A DNA stretch of 8,774 bases from JAFDVL01 sp043775925 (GTDB taxonomy: Bacteria; Acidobacteriota; Blastocatellia; RBC074), in NCBI GenBank assembly GCA_043775925.1, contig JAYVRW010000024.1:1-8774 (forward strand), given 5' to 3'. A model generated the notes under the pieces. The model saw nothing but the letters and a program-made list of their open reading frames with translations. It ran no database searches and was not told the origin of the DNA. Below are positions 1 to 6,464 of the stretch, one piece after another (the stretch's first letter is position 1; each line of letters starts with the position of its first letter). Both the position numbers and the translations under genes were made by a program.

Positions 1-34
1 CTCAATAAACGTAGGAAAAACAGGCATATTTGGC

Positions 35-63
35 TTGCACCCCCTTATAACCTGCTGTATACT
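35..63 (+). promoter_or_regulatory. Possible sigma70-type promoter
   Basis: TTGCAC at 35-40 and TATACT at 58-63 are separated by exactly 17 bases. The -10 hexamer matches the consensus TATAAT at five of six positions, while the -35 matches TTGACA only at its first three. If used, transcription would start near 70 and give the HU gene a leader of over 300 bases. A promoter nearer the gene is equally possible, so this is a weak call. Confidence 0.25.
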
Positions 64-320
64 CCGCCGCGATTTAGCATAAAATAGAGTCGCTTACCAA
101 GTAATAAAGACAGGCGATAGACTTTTTCCTTCTGTTTATCAGAGGTAATTATTTTTGATCTTTTCAGCAAGCAGAGTTCCCCCTTCGCTACCCGAAAATG
201 TTTGTGGTGGGTTAGTGTTGAATCTTGCATAATTTTCATGCATCCTCTGTTTATCTTTTTAACCCACGAGAGCCTGATGAGGTTTTCATTATTTCGAGCC
301 AAAGCTATCTCTGTGTTCAT
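45..320 (-). CDS. Doubtful small basic ORF
   Basis: An open frame of about 91 codons starts at an ATG at 320. A longer version would start at a TTG at 344. It encodes a Lys/Arg-rich protein with no motif I recognise, no signal peptide and no clear membrane segment. Neither start has a Shine-Dalgarno sequence at a suitable distance. It lies divergent to the HU gene, where a regulatory leader is equally plausible. It is kept only because the frame is open over 300 bases; it may be a chance ORF. Confidence 0.18.
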   Translation of the reverse strand: MNTEIALARNNENLIRLSWVKKINRGCMKIMQDSTLTHHKHFRVAKGELCLLKRSKIITSDKQKEKVYRLSLLLGKRLYFMLNRGGVYSRL

Positions 321-389
321 TTCATCGTGAAGGCCGTCAGGCAAATTGAAATGTCGCAGCAGTGAAGTCTGGCGTAACTTAATTACGAA

Positions 390-406
390 AAAAGGAGATT
401 ACAATT
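390..406 (+). promoter_or_regulatory. Strong ribosome-binding site of the HU gene
   Basis: An AAAGGAG Shine-Dalgarno core lies at about 391-397 and is followed by an A/T-rich spacer to the ATG at 407. It fixes the start of the HU gene and fits a highly translated nucleoid protein. Confidence 0.75.
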
Positions 407-721
407 ATGGCAGCAGCAAAAGCAGCAGCAAAACCGATGACTAAAGGTCAAATCGCCGCTCATTTAGCGGAAAAATTTGGTGTCTCGAAGAAGGTTGGCG
501 CTTCAATCATTGATGAAGTCGCCGCCGTCGCGGTCGCTCAGACCAAGAAGGTTGGACAATTCACTCTTCCAGGTGTTGGTAAACTGGTCAAAGCGAGCCG
601 CAAAGCTCGTACGGGTCGTAACCCAGCCACCGGCGCAGCGATCAAGATTCCGGCCAAGACCGTAGTCAAGTTCCGCGTTGCCAAGGCTTGCAAAGATGCT
701 ATCGTGCCGCCCAAGAAGTAA
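407..721 (+). CDS. hup: HU-family DNA-binding (histone-like) protein
   Basis: This is a small dimeric nucleoid protein that bends and compacts DNA in the cytoplasm. At 104 residues it is slightly longer than the usual 90-99, because of an Ala/Lys-rich N-terminal extension (residues 1-10) before the canonical core that begins near MTKGQIAAHLAE. The HU/IHF signature is visible from G50 to G76: GxF, the conserved Gly-Lys of the beta strand, and the DNA-intercalating arm tip RTGRNPATG (68-76), with the proline at 73. The C-terminal helix is complete. The start is set by a strong Shine-Dalgarno sequence 9-10 bases upstream. The gene is monocistronic, with a strong terminator 20-60 bases past the stop codon, and it converges on the lptE operon. 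The sequence cannot distinguish HU-alpha, HU-beta or IHF-like function, so the symbol is generic. Confidence 0.93.
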   Translation: MAAAKAAAKPMTKGQIAAHLAEKFGVSKKVGASIIDEVAAVAVAQTKKVGQFTLPGVGKLVKASRKARTGRNPATGAAIKIPAKTVVKFRVAKACKDAIVPPKK

Positions 722-738
722 CAGCGCACTGCATTAAA

Positions 739-788
739 AAAATAACAAAAGGCCTGATCTCCATTTGAGATCAGGCCTTTGTTATTTT
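739..788. terminator. Bidirectional intrinsic terminator between HU gene and lptE
   Basis: A 12-bp perfect stem (750-761 pairing with 767-778) with a 5-base loop is flanked by A-rich DNA on the left and T-rich DNA on the right. The complementarity continues outward through AAATAAC/GTTATTT with a single bulged A. Both orientations therefore give a GC-rich stem followed by a U-tract. It sits between two convergent genes and should end transcripts from both. Confidence 0.92.
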
Positions 789-800
789 AAAGGAGGATTT

Positions 801-1328
801 TTAGAAGCCTTCCATTACCATTGTCAAAACACTTTTCGCAAAATCTCGCGCCAATCGTTCGACCGCCGGACCTTCTTCATTGAAGAAAGTATTTGGATCA
901 CCTGTAATTTCGTATTCAGTTTTGAAGATATAATTTTGATTGTCGTAAAGCACTTTATTTTTGGTTTGATCCTTAACAGTGATGCCAGCCACGACAGTAA
1001 TTTCAAACACGCGGGCACGCCCAAAATCATCCAGCAAAACTCCACGATAGGCAAATTGCTTAATCGTGCCCAGCATCACGGCATCTGCACCTTCAGCTTT
1101 TGCAACGACCTGCAAGGCGCGTTGTCGCCGCAGTACTTCATCAATCATTGCAGCGGTAAAACGTTGCTCAACCTTGTAGCGCAAGCTTGGATTTTGAAAC
1201 GGCGGAATTGCTAACGTCTTGATGTGCGACGGCAACGCTTCGCCCTTGCCTGCTTGCTTGTAACATTCTTTGAAACTGCAAGTCAGGAGCAAAAGAACTA
1301 AGAGCAAAATAATTCGGGAAGTCCTCAT
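801..1328 (-). CDS. lptE: LPS-assembly outer-membrane lipoprotein LptE
   Basis: LptE is the lipoprotein plug of the LptD beta-barrel and helps insert lipopolysaccharide into the outer leaflet. From the ATG at 1328 the protein is 175 residues. It has a basic N-terminus (MRTSR), a Leu-rich hydrophobic core (7-16) and a lipobox-like LLTC with Cys17 as the likely lipidated residue. The Thr at -1 is unusual, and Cys22 in the ECYKQAGKG segment aligns with the CGY...GKG region of the family. The family hallmark follows: LPSHIKTLAIPPFQN (32-46), YKVEQRFTAAMIDEVLRR (51-68) and ADAVMLGTI (81-89). A longer version from a TTG at 1388 is rejected because it would overlap the upstream gene and bury the signal peptide. 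The start lies 1 nt after the upstream stop with no clear Shine-Dalgarno sequence, suggesting translational coupling. It is the last gene of the leuS operon. Confidence 0.85.
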   Translation of the reverse strand: MRTSRIILLLVLLLLTCSFKECYKQAGKGEALPSHIKTLAIPPFQNPSLRYKVEQRFTAAMIDEVLRRQRALQVVAKAEGADAVMLGTIKQFAYRGVLLDDFGRARVFEITVVAGITVKDQTKNKVLYDNQNYIFKTEYEITGDPNTFFNEEGPAVERLARDFAKSVLTMVMEGF

Positions 1329-1329
1329 A

Positions 1330-1539
1330 TTAAGCAGCCTGTTGTTGTAGTTCGCTTGGATGAAGTGAAAGATACTCTCTGACTTCAAGGTTCATCCGGT
1401 CAATTTCAGATAAATAACCACTGCTTGATAGCCGATAATTTATCAAGTTGGTTTCTACTTCACGCAATTTTTCCAATTGACGCTGAAAGTAAGTAATTCG
1501 TTTAAGGGTTGCTTCAAATTCGAGATTATTTTGAATCAT
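1330..1539 (-). CDS. Small coiled-coil-like protein, partner of the nucleotidyltransferase gene
   Basis: A 69-residue protein without signal peptide or membrane segment. Residues 5-33 have heptad-like hydrophobic spacing (Leu, Ile, Phe, Leu, Leu) with many charged residues and probably form a helix or coiled coil. A second helical stretch covers about 43-58 (SEIDRMNLEVREYLSL). Its start is well supported: GGAGGT (1553-1548) lies 8 bases upstream of the ATG. The gene begins 14 nt inside the end of the nucleotidyltransferase-like gene and stops 1 nt before lptE, so all three are probably cotranslated. By size, overlap and pairing it resembles the antitoxin or accessory subunit of a two-gene toxin-antitoxin-type module. 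From memory, similar small proteins ending in a REYLSLHP-like sequence occur beside such genes. The function is not established and the role here is inference. Confidence 0.75.
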   Translation of the reverse strand: MIQNNLEFEATLKRITYFQRQLEKLREVETNLINYRLSSSGYLSEIDRMNLEVREYLSLHPSELQQQAA

Positions 1540-1990
1540 CGTTGATTACCTCCACGATCCCACGGAATGATTTATCACGCTTGATTTGCCAATGCTCTAA
1601 AGCGGCTTGCTCACCACCAATTGCAGCCATTCTTCGGATCCAGAAGACACTGGCTCCGTACACATTCTGAGCGGCAAGGTGATCGAACACGAGCACCTTG
1701 TCTCCAGTTACCCTATTGGTGTCGAATGAGTCGTTCATCAGCATGAACACATCTACATCATTTGGAGCAGGTTTGTTTGTAATGAAAGAACCATATACCA
1801 CAAATCGTGACAGCTCGCCCGTCTTGAACGCCAGCTTATAGATACGTTCCAGTCTTTGTCCGATCAGGCTTCGGTGCATTGTTGTTGCTCCGAACTGTGC
1901 GATCACTTCAGACAGCGTAGCTTGGTGAATGCCTACTGGCAAATCTCCATGACGGTCAAACTCAGGCCAAATTTTCATCGCTACCACCAT
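1526..1990 (-). CDS. Minimal-nucleotidyltransferase-fold protein (DUF6932-like)
   Basis: A 154-residue soluble protein. Residues 63-82 carry the pattern of the polymerase-beta/MNT nucleotidyltransferase fold: a beta strand (FVVY), Gly67-Ser68, then D78-V-D80 ten residues on, matching the GS...DxD metal- and nucleotide-binding motif. The N-terminal region with LPVGIHQATLSEV (17-29) and FGATTMHR (33-40) resembles the DUF6932 family, as I remember it. The third catalytic acid is not obvious; D103 is a candidate. ATG at 1990 lies 10 nt after the leuS stop. An ATG at 1978 (residue 5) has the better GGTGG-type ribosome site and may be the true start. It overlaps the next small gene by 14 nt. Related MNT proteins act as antitoxins that adenylylate HEPN toxins, but the partner here is not HEPN-like. 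Substrate and role are unknown. Confidence 0.78.
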   Translation of the reverse strand: MVVAMKIWPEFDRHGDLPVGIHQATLSEVIAQFGATTMHRSLIGQRLERIYKLAFKTGELSRFVVYGSFITNKPAPNDVDVFMLMNDSFDTNRVTGDKVLVFDHLAAQNVYGASVFWIRRMAAIGGEQAALEHWQIKRDKSFRGIVEVINDDSK

Positions 1991-2000
1991 TCTCTAAAAT

Positions 2001-4592
2001 TCACTTTACTACAATATTCACCAATCGCTTCGGCACAACAATCGTTTTGACGATCTGTCGCTCACCGATTTTAGCTTTAATTCTTTCATCGCTGAAAACT
2101 GCCTGCCGCAAAGCTTCGTCATCAATTTCTGGAGCGACTGAAACGCGCCCGGACATTTTACCATTGATTTGCACGGGGATTTCCAGTGTCTCTTCTTTGG
2201 CCAACTCAGCGTCGTACACAGGCCATTCAGCGACGACGACCAAATCATGATGACCTAATGAAGCCCACAATTCTTCGGCGATGTGGGGCGTGAAGGGAGC
2301 CAGCATTTTCACCAATGCTTCCATCGCTTCTTTCAGTGCAAACAAATCACCAGCATTAGCTTCATCAACTTTTTTATCGAAGTCGTAAATTTCATTCGTC
2401 AATTCCATCAACGCGGCAACGCCAGTATTGAAATTCATGCGGCGTCCAATATCATCCGAAATGCGCTTGATCGTTTGATGTGTCTTTCGGCGTAAACTCC
2501 GCGCACGATCAGAAAATTCCGCACTCCCCACTCCGCATTCCGCAATCTTTTCGTGCCATTTATGCATGATGCGCCACACGCGATTCAAATACCGCGAAGC
2601 GCCTTCGACAGCGGAATCATCCCACTCCAAATCTTTTTCCGGTGGCGCAGCGAACAGCATAAATAAGCGCACTGTGTCCGCACCGAACGTATTGATCATT
2701 TCGTCAGGATCAATCGTATTCTTTTTGGATTTGGACATTTTTTCGGTGCGCCCGATTTTGGCAGCTTGTCCGCAATACTTACATTTGCCGTCCAAAACCT
2801 CGGTTGGATTCAGCCAGTCGTGTTCTTCGCAACGTGCCGTAGCCAGACAAACCATTCCCTGCGTCAACAAATTTTTCACCGGCTCATCAAATGTGATCAA
2901 GCCCAGATCGCGCATGATTTTTGTCCACAGCCGCGTATAAATCAGGTGCAGTACGGCGTGTTCGATACCGCCGATGTATTGATCTACGGGCATCCAGTAG
3001 GCCGCGACTTTTGGATCAAACGGCAACTCGGTATTTTTCGGGTCAACATAGCGGAAGTAGTACCACGATGAATCTACGAACGTGTCCATCGTGTCGGTAT
3101 CGCGTCGTGCGGCTGCGCCACAAGTCGGGCAATTCACGTTTACAAACCCCACGTGTTCTGCGAGGGGCGCTCCTTGCGTATTGAAGTTTAAATCCTTCGG
3201 CAATTCGACAGGCAATTGATCTTCGGGAACCGGAACGATGCCGCACGTTGCGCAATGAATAAACGGCAGTGGCGTTCCCCACGCACGTTGACGCGAGACG
3301 CCCCAATCACGAATTTTGAAATTCGTCTGCGCTTCGCCGAAACTGTTTGCGTGCGCGTGCGCGGTCATTGCGGCGATGGCTTCCGGCACAGCTTTGCCGC
3401 TCCATTCGCCCGTGTTGACGACGATGCAGCTTTCATCTTTTGAGGTGTAGGCTTCAGTCAGGGCTTCATTTACATCGCCATCAAAACCTGCCGGAACAAT
3501 CACGCGGCGAATGGACAAACCGTATTTTGCGCAAAATTCAAAATCGCGTTCATCGTGCGCAGGCACAGCCATAATCGCGCCCGTACCATATCCCGTCAGT
3601 ACAAAATTCGCCGTCCAAATTGGCAGCTTTTCACCGTTGAATGGATTAATCGCAAACAGTCCCGTGTTGACGCCTTCTTTTTCAGTACCTTCAGCAATGC
3701 GATCTTCTTTGGTAATCGCGCTTTGTTTTTCGACAAATGTTTTCAATTCGTCACTGGCTTTGCCGGAAGCGATTAATGATTCAACCAATGAATGTTCAGG
3801 CGCTACGATCATGCAACTGGCGCCGAAAATTGTATCAATGCGCGTTGTGAAAATGCGGATGACACCCGACTCGCCATCAATCGCAAAATCAACTTCTGCG
3901 CCTTTGCTGCGGCCAATCCAGTTGTGTTGCATGCTCAACACGCGCTCAGGCCAACCATCAACTAAAGTATCCAAATCATCCAGCAATTGATCGGCGTAAT
4001 TCGTCACGCGGATGAACCATTGTTCCAATTGGCGCAGCTCCACAGGCACATCTTCGTGCCGCCAACAGAAGCCGCCTTCCGCCTGTTCATTCGCCAGTGA
4101 CGTATTGCATTTAACGCACCAGTTCACCGTCGCGTTTTTGCGATACAGCAAACCGTGCTTCCACATTTGAATAAAGAACCACTGATTCCAGCGATAATAT
4201 TCTGGCGTACAGGAAGCGATTTCACGCCGCCAATCGTAATTGAATCCGACGCGCTGCAACTGCTTCCGCATCGCATCAATATTTTCTAACGTCCAGGTAT
4301 CCGGGCGCGAATTATTCTTGATCGCAGCATTTTCCGCTGGCATTCCGAACGCATCCCAACCCATCGGATGTAAGACGTTGAACCCCGTCATTCGTTTATA
4401 ACAAGCCAGCGCATCGCCGATGGAATAATTGCGCACGTGTCCCATGTGAATGCGACCGGAAGGATATGGCAGCATTTCCAGGCAATAAAAATGTGGTCGT
4501 GATTCGTCTACGTCAGCTTCGAAAACTTTGGCCTCTGCCCAGCGCTGTTGCTGCCGCTCTTCAATTTCTGTGGGAAAATATTTTTCGTTCAT
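2001..4592 (-). CDS. leuS: Leucine--tRNA ligase (LeuRS), bacterial type
   Basis: A cytoplasmic class I synthetase that charges tRNA-Leu with leucine. It is complete at 863 residues, typical for bacterial LeuRS. The HIGH-type motif is HMGH (49-52) within PYPSGRIHMGH. The KMSKS loop is at 618-622. The CP1 editing domain shows the Thr-rich FTTRIDTIFG (248-257) and the VPAHDERD segment (343-350) that hydrolyse mischarged tRNA. Cys pairs at 159/162, 447/450 and 488/491 are probable zinc ligands. A further Cys588/His591/Cys604/Cys607 group lies in the leucine-specific insert before KMSKS. The anticodon-binding helices (LRRKTHQTIKRI, about 700-711) and the C-terminal tRNA-binding domain ending in RLVNIVVK are present. 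The ATG at 4592 has only a weak purine-rich ribosome site (AAGAGAAAG). It is the first gene of the operon leading to lptE. A heptanucleotide repeat is embedded at codons 683-692. Confidence 0.98.
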   Translation of the reverse strand: MNEKYFPTEIEERQQQRWAEAKVFEADVDESRPHFYCLEMLPYPSGRIHMGHVRNYSIGDALACYKRMTGFNVLHPMGWDAFGMPAENAAIKNNSRPDTWTLENIDAMRKQLQRVGFNYDWRREIASCTPEYYRWNQWFFIQMWKHGLLYRKNATVNWCVKCNTSLANEQAEGGFCWRHEDVPVELRQLEQWFIRVTNYADQLLDDLDTLVDGWPERVLSMQHNWIGRSKGAEVDFAIDGESGVIRIFTTRIDTIFGASCMIVAPEHSLVESLIASGKASDELKTFVEKQSAITKEDRIAEGTEKEGVNTGLFAINPFNGEKLPIWTANFVLTGYGTGAIMAVPAHDERDFEFCAKYGLSIRRVIVPAGFDGDVNEALTEAYTSKDESCIVVNTGEWSGKAVPEAIAAMTAHAHANSFGEAQTNFKIRDWGVSRQRAWGTPLPFIHCATCGIVPVPEDQLPVELPKDLNFNTQGAPLAEHVGFVNVNCPTCGAAARRDTDTMDTFVDSSWYYFRYVDPKNTELPFDPKVAAYWMPVDQYIGGIEHAVLHLIYTRLWTKIMRDLGLITFDEPVKNLLTQGMVCLATARCEEHDWLNPTEVLDGKCKYCGQAAKIGRTEKMSKSKKNTIDPDEMINTFGADTVRLFMLFAAPPEKDLEWDDSAVEGASRYLNRVWRIMHKWHEKIAECGVGSAEFSDRARSLRRKTHQTIKRISDDIGRRMNFNTGVAALMELTNEIYDFDKKVDEANAGDLFALKEAMEALVKMLAPFTPHIAEELWASLGHHDLVVVAEWPVYDAELAKEETLEIPVQINGKMSGRVSVAPEIDDEALRQAVFSDERIKAKIGERQIVKTIVVPKRLVNIVVK
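2517..2544 (-). repeat. Four-copy heptanucleotide tandem repeat inside leuS
   Basis: On the plus strand the units are TTCCGCA, CTCCCCA, CTCCGCA and TTCCGCA, which fit YTCCSCA without spacers. On the coding strand they read TGCGGAA, TGCGGAG, TGGGGAG and TGCGGAA. They encode part of the linker residues 683-692 of LeuRS, between the WHEKI helix and the LRRKTHQ helix. The total of 28 bases is not a multiple of three, so the flanking frame must have accommodated it. Confidence 0.8.
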
Positions 4593-4612
4593 GGTGCTTT
4601 CTCTTGCGTACA

Positions 4613-4629
4613 GCGGGCAGCTTGCCCGC
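4613..4629. repeat. Short GC palindrome upstream of leuS
   Basis: GCGGGC (4613-4618) and GCCCGC (4624-4629) form a perfect 6-bp stem around a 5-base loop. It lies about 20 bases upstream of the leuS start, so it would be within the leuS leader RNA. There is no T-run after it in the leuS direction, so it is not an intrinsic terminator. It may be a REP-like unit. Confidence 0.55.
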
Positions 4630-4743
4630 GTTATGATTTCACGTAAATTATCTCAGGTCGTCTGACTGTGGCTCCTGCTACCAAGAAAGACGAGAAGATA
4701 ACAAAATCAGGCTAATAATAGAATTGATTTTAAGTCGGGAGGC

Positions 4744-4770
4744 GCAGCGCAACAAAACTAATTGCGCTGC
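4744..4770. repeat. Nine-bp inverted repeat in the divergent intergenic region
   Basis: GCAGCGCAA (4744-4752) and TTGCGCTGC (4762-4770) are perfect inverted copies around a 9-base A-rich loop. No T-run follows on either side, so a terminator is unlikely. It could be an operator or a dispersed palindromic element. Confidence 0.55.
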
Positions 4771-4928
4771 TAGATAAGGGAGAGGGTAAGCAATAAGGCG
4801 GAGCACACGGGATATTTTTCGTGCACAAACCAATTGACAGTATTTTCGGATTTATTAACAACTGCTGCTTTCATTAACATTCACCTCGCCTTTATTTTTA
4901 GCACGGCTTCGTCGAAGGCTGCAACTAA

Positions 4929-4964
4929 AAATGTAGGATAGGCGTCCCCGCCTATCCTACATTT
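4929..4964. repeat. Perfect 16-bp palindrome, REP-like element
   Basis: The arms 4929-4944 and 4949-4964 are perfect inverted complements (AAATGTAGGATAGGCG on the left) around the 4-base loop TCCC. It has more perfect base pairs than any other stem in the window. It lies about 110 bases upstream of the inositol-phosphate synthase start, with no coding role. A long exact stem with a tiny loop in an intergenic region is typical of REP/MITE-like dispersed palindromes. Whether it is repeated elsewhere in the genome cannot be seen from here. Confidence 0.75.
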
Positions 4965-5056
4965 AGCAAGCCACCGCTAAAATTGAGCAAGATCACGCAA
5001 GACACTGGTTACGTCCTCGCCTAAAATTCAGCATCATTACAATTCAAAAAATATTT

Positions 5057-5063
5057 TCAGGAG
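5057..5063 (+). promoter_or_regulatory. Ribosome-binding site of inositol-phosphate synthase
   Basis: TCAGGAG at 5057-5063 lies 9 bases before the ATG at 5073 and selects that start codon. Confidence 0.7.
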
Positions 5064-5072
5064 TTATTTTCT

Positions 5073-6389
5073 ATGATCGAAAAAGGCGCAAATATCGCTC
5101 CCGCCAAAGGCAAGCTCGGAGTTCTGTGCGTAGGTCTCGGCGCAGTTACCACTACCTTCATCGCTGGCGTTGAAGCCATTAAAAAAGGTCTGGCAAAGCC
5201 AATTGGCTCGCTCACGCAAATGGGTACAGTTCGTTTAGGCAAGCGCACAGACGGGCGTTCGCCGCTCATCAAAGATTTTGTTCCGCTCGCAGATTTGAAT
5301 GATCTGGTTTTCGGGACGTGGGATATTTTTGCAGAAAACGCCTACGAAGCCGCGATGCATGCCGGAGTGCTGGAAAAAGAATTGCTCGTGCAACTCAAAC
5401 CACAGCTTTCAAAAGTTAAGCCGATGCCTGCCGTCTTCGATCAAAATTTCGTCAAGCGTTTGAGTGGCACACACGTCAAGCAGGGCAAAAATAAAATGGA
5501 GTTAGCCGAACAATTAATGGCTGACATCGTGGAGTTCAAAAAGAAAAATAAATGTTCGCGCCTGGTAATGGTGTGGTGCGGCTCGACTGAAGTTTTTATC
5601 AAAGAACAACCCGTTCATAAAACTCTCGCCAGCTTTGAAAAGGCTTTGCGAGAAAATCATAAAGCGATTGCGCCTTCGATGATTTATGCTTACGCTGCCT
5701 TGAAATCTGGGGTCCCGTTTGCGAACGGCGCTCCGAATTTAACGGTAGACATTCCAGCCTTGATGGATTTGGCCAATAAAAATGGGGTTCCGCTGTGCGG
5801 CAAAGATTTTAAGACCGGACAAACGTGGATGAAGACAATGCTGGCTCCTGGCTTAAAAGCGCGTCTGCTTGGCTTGCATGGCTGGTACTCGACGAATATT
5901 TTAGGCAACCGCGACGGCGAAGTTCTCGACGATCCCGACTCCTTCAAAACCAAAGAAGAATCCAAGCTTTCAGTGCTGGAACATATTTTGCAGCCAGAAG
6001 TTTATCCCGATCTGTACGACAATTTTACGCACATGGTCAGGATCAATTACTACCCGCCGCGTGGAGACAACAAAGAAGGCTGGGACAACATTGATATTTT
6101 TGGCTGGCTTGGTTACCCGATGCAAATCAAGATTGATTTCCTGTGCCGTGATTCAATCCTCGCCGCGCCGCTGGTCTTGGACTTGGCGTTGTTCATGGAT
6201 TTGGCGCAGCGCACGGGAATGAAGGGAATTCAGGAATGGTTATCGTTTTATTTCAAATCGCCAATGTGTGCACCGAAGCTTTACCCCGAACACGATTTGT
6301 TCATTCAATTGATGAAGCTCAAAAACACGTTGCGACATTTACGTGGTGAAGAACTCATTACGCATTTGGGATTGGAATATTACGATTAA
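5073..6389 (+). CDS. ino1: Inositol-3-phosphate synthase (myo-inositol-1-phosphate synthase)
   Basis: This NAD-dependent cytoplasmic enzyme isomerises glucose 6-phosphate to 1L-myo-inositol 1-phosphate, the first step to inositol, inositol lipids and compatible solutes. It has 438 residues, shorter than eukaryotic forms (over 500) and within the bacterial range. The Rossmann NAD site is VGLGAVTTT (20-28). Family blocks follow in order: VMVWCGSTE (165-173), PFANGAPNLTVDIPAL (215-230), GKDFKTGQT (243-251, active-site lysine region), NILGNRDG (275-282) and the RGDNKEGWDNIDIFGW region (330-345). The C-terminal SFYFKSPM (391-398) is also present. Start choice rests on the AGGAG site 9 bases upstream. 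It is transcribed alone, divergent from leuS, and is followed by a strong terminator. No inositol monophosphatase or phosphatidylinositol synthase gene lies in this window, so the fate of the product is open. Confidence 0.95.
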   Translation: MIEKGANIAPAKGKLGVLCVGLGAVTTTFIAGVEAIKKGLAKPIGSLTQMGTVRLGKRTDGRSPLIKDFVPLADLNDLVFGTWDIFAENAYEAAMHAGVLEKELLVQLKPQLSKVKPMPAVFDQNFVKRLSGTHVKQGKNKMELAEQLMADIVEFKKKNKCSRLVMVWCGSTEVFIKEQPVHKTLASFEKALRENHKAIAPSMIYAYAALKSGVPFANGAPNLTVDIPALMDLANKNGVPLCGKDFKTGQTWMKTMLAPGLKARLLGLHGWYSTNILGNRDGEVLDDPDSFKTKEESKLSVLEHILQPEVYPDLYDNFTHMVRINYYPPRGDNKEGWDNIDIFGWLGYPMQIKIDFLCRDSILAAPLVLDLALFMDLAQRTGMKGIQEWLSFYFKSPMCAPKLYPEHDLFIQLMKLKNTLRHLRGEELITHLGLEYYD

Positions 6390-6397
6390 CAACGATT

Positions 6398-6420
6398 CTC
6401 AATTGATCACCTCAATTGAG
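6398..6420. repeat. Inverted repeat built of two TCAATTGA palindromes
   Basis: CTCAATTGA (6398-6406) and TCAATTGAG (6412-6420) are complementary around a 5-base loop, and each arm itself contains the palindrome TCAATTGA. The flanking AACAAC and GTTGTT can extend the pairing. It lies just after the ino1 stop codon and before the main terminator. It is AT-rich with no U-run, so it could be an operator-like double site or a 3'-end mRNA stem. Confidence 0.45.
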
Positions 6421-6436
6421 TTGTTGATGTACTCTG

Positions 6437-6464
6437 GGGCAGGCATTACGCCTGCCCATTTTTT
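6437..6464 (+). terminator. Rho-independent terminator of ino1
   Basis: GGGCAGGC (6437-6444) pairs perfectly with GCCTGCCC (6450-6457) around a 5-base loop and is followed at once by ATTTTTT (6458-6464). It lies about 50 bases after the ino1 stop and isolates that gene from the sigma-factor gene. Confidence 0.9.

Larger units (their letters stand above)
1..406. other. Intergenic/leader region upstream of the HU gene
   Basis: This stretch contains no gene I can support with confidence. It holds a sigma70-like promoter candidate near its left end, a doubtful minus-strand reading frame (45-320), and at its right end the ribosome-binding site of the HU gene. I see no tRNA-like cloverleaf, tandem repeat or terminator hairpin in it. 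Confidence 0.5.
4593..5072. other. Divergent intergenic region between leuS and inositol-phosphate synthase
   Basis: These 480 bases separate two divergent genes and contain no supported coding sequence. They contain three palindromes (4613-4629, 4744-4770 and 4929-4964), listed separately, and must hold the promoters for both genes. I could not assign either promoter firmly: a perfect TTGACA occurs at 4834-4839 but lacks a good -10 at 16-18 bases. No T-box or other leader RNA of known type is recognisable upstream of leuS. Confidence 0.6.

Noticed and set aside
410..436. Ala/Lys-rich start of the HU protein as a histone H1-like tail
   Set aside because: It covers only about nine residues and is not repeated. 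Short extensions of this kind occur in ordinary HU proteins.
791..796. AGGAGG, a perfect Shine-Dalgarno-like sequence on the plus strand
   Set aside because: No start codon follows at a usable distance, and it lies between the terminator and the convergent lptE stop.
765..1214. Plus-strand open frame of about 149 codons
   Set aside because: It lies entirely opposite lptE apart from its first bases, which are in the terminator. Its start is not supported and its product has no recognisable features, whereas the minus strand has clear LptE motifs.
3511..3990. Plus-strand open frame of about 159 codons
   Set aside because: It is the mirror frame of leuS, which is intact and full of conserved motifs on the opposite strand.
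4834..4839. Perfect TTGACA as a -35 element for ino1
   Set aside because: No acceptable -10 hexamer occurs 16-18 bases downstream, and it would leave a leader of about 200 bases containing the large palindrome. It is not enough for a promoter call.
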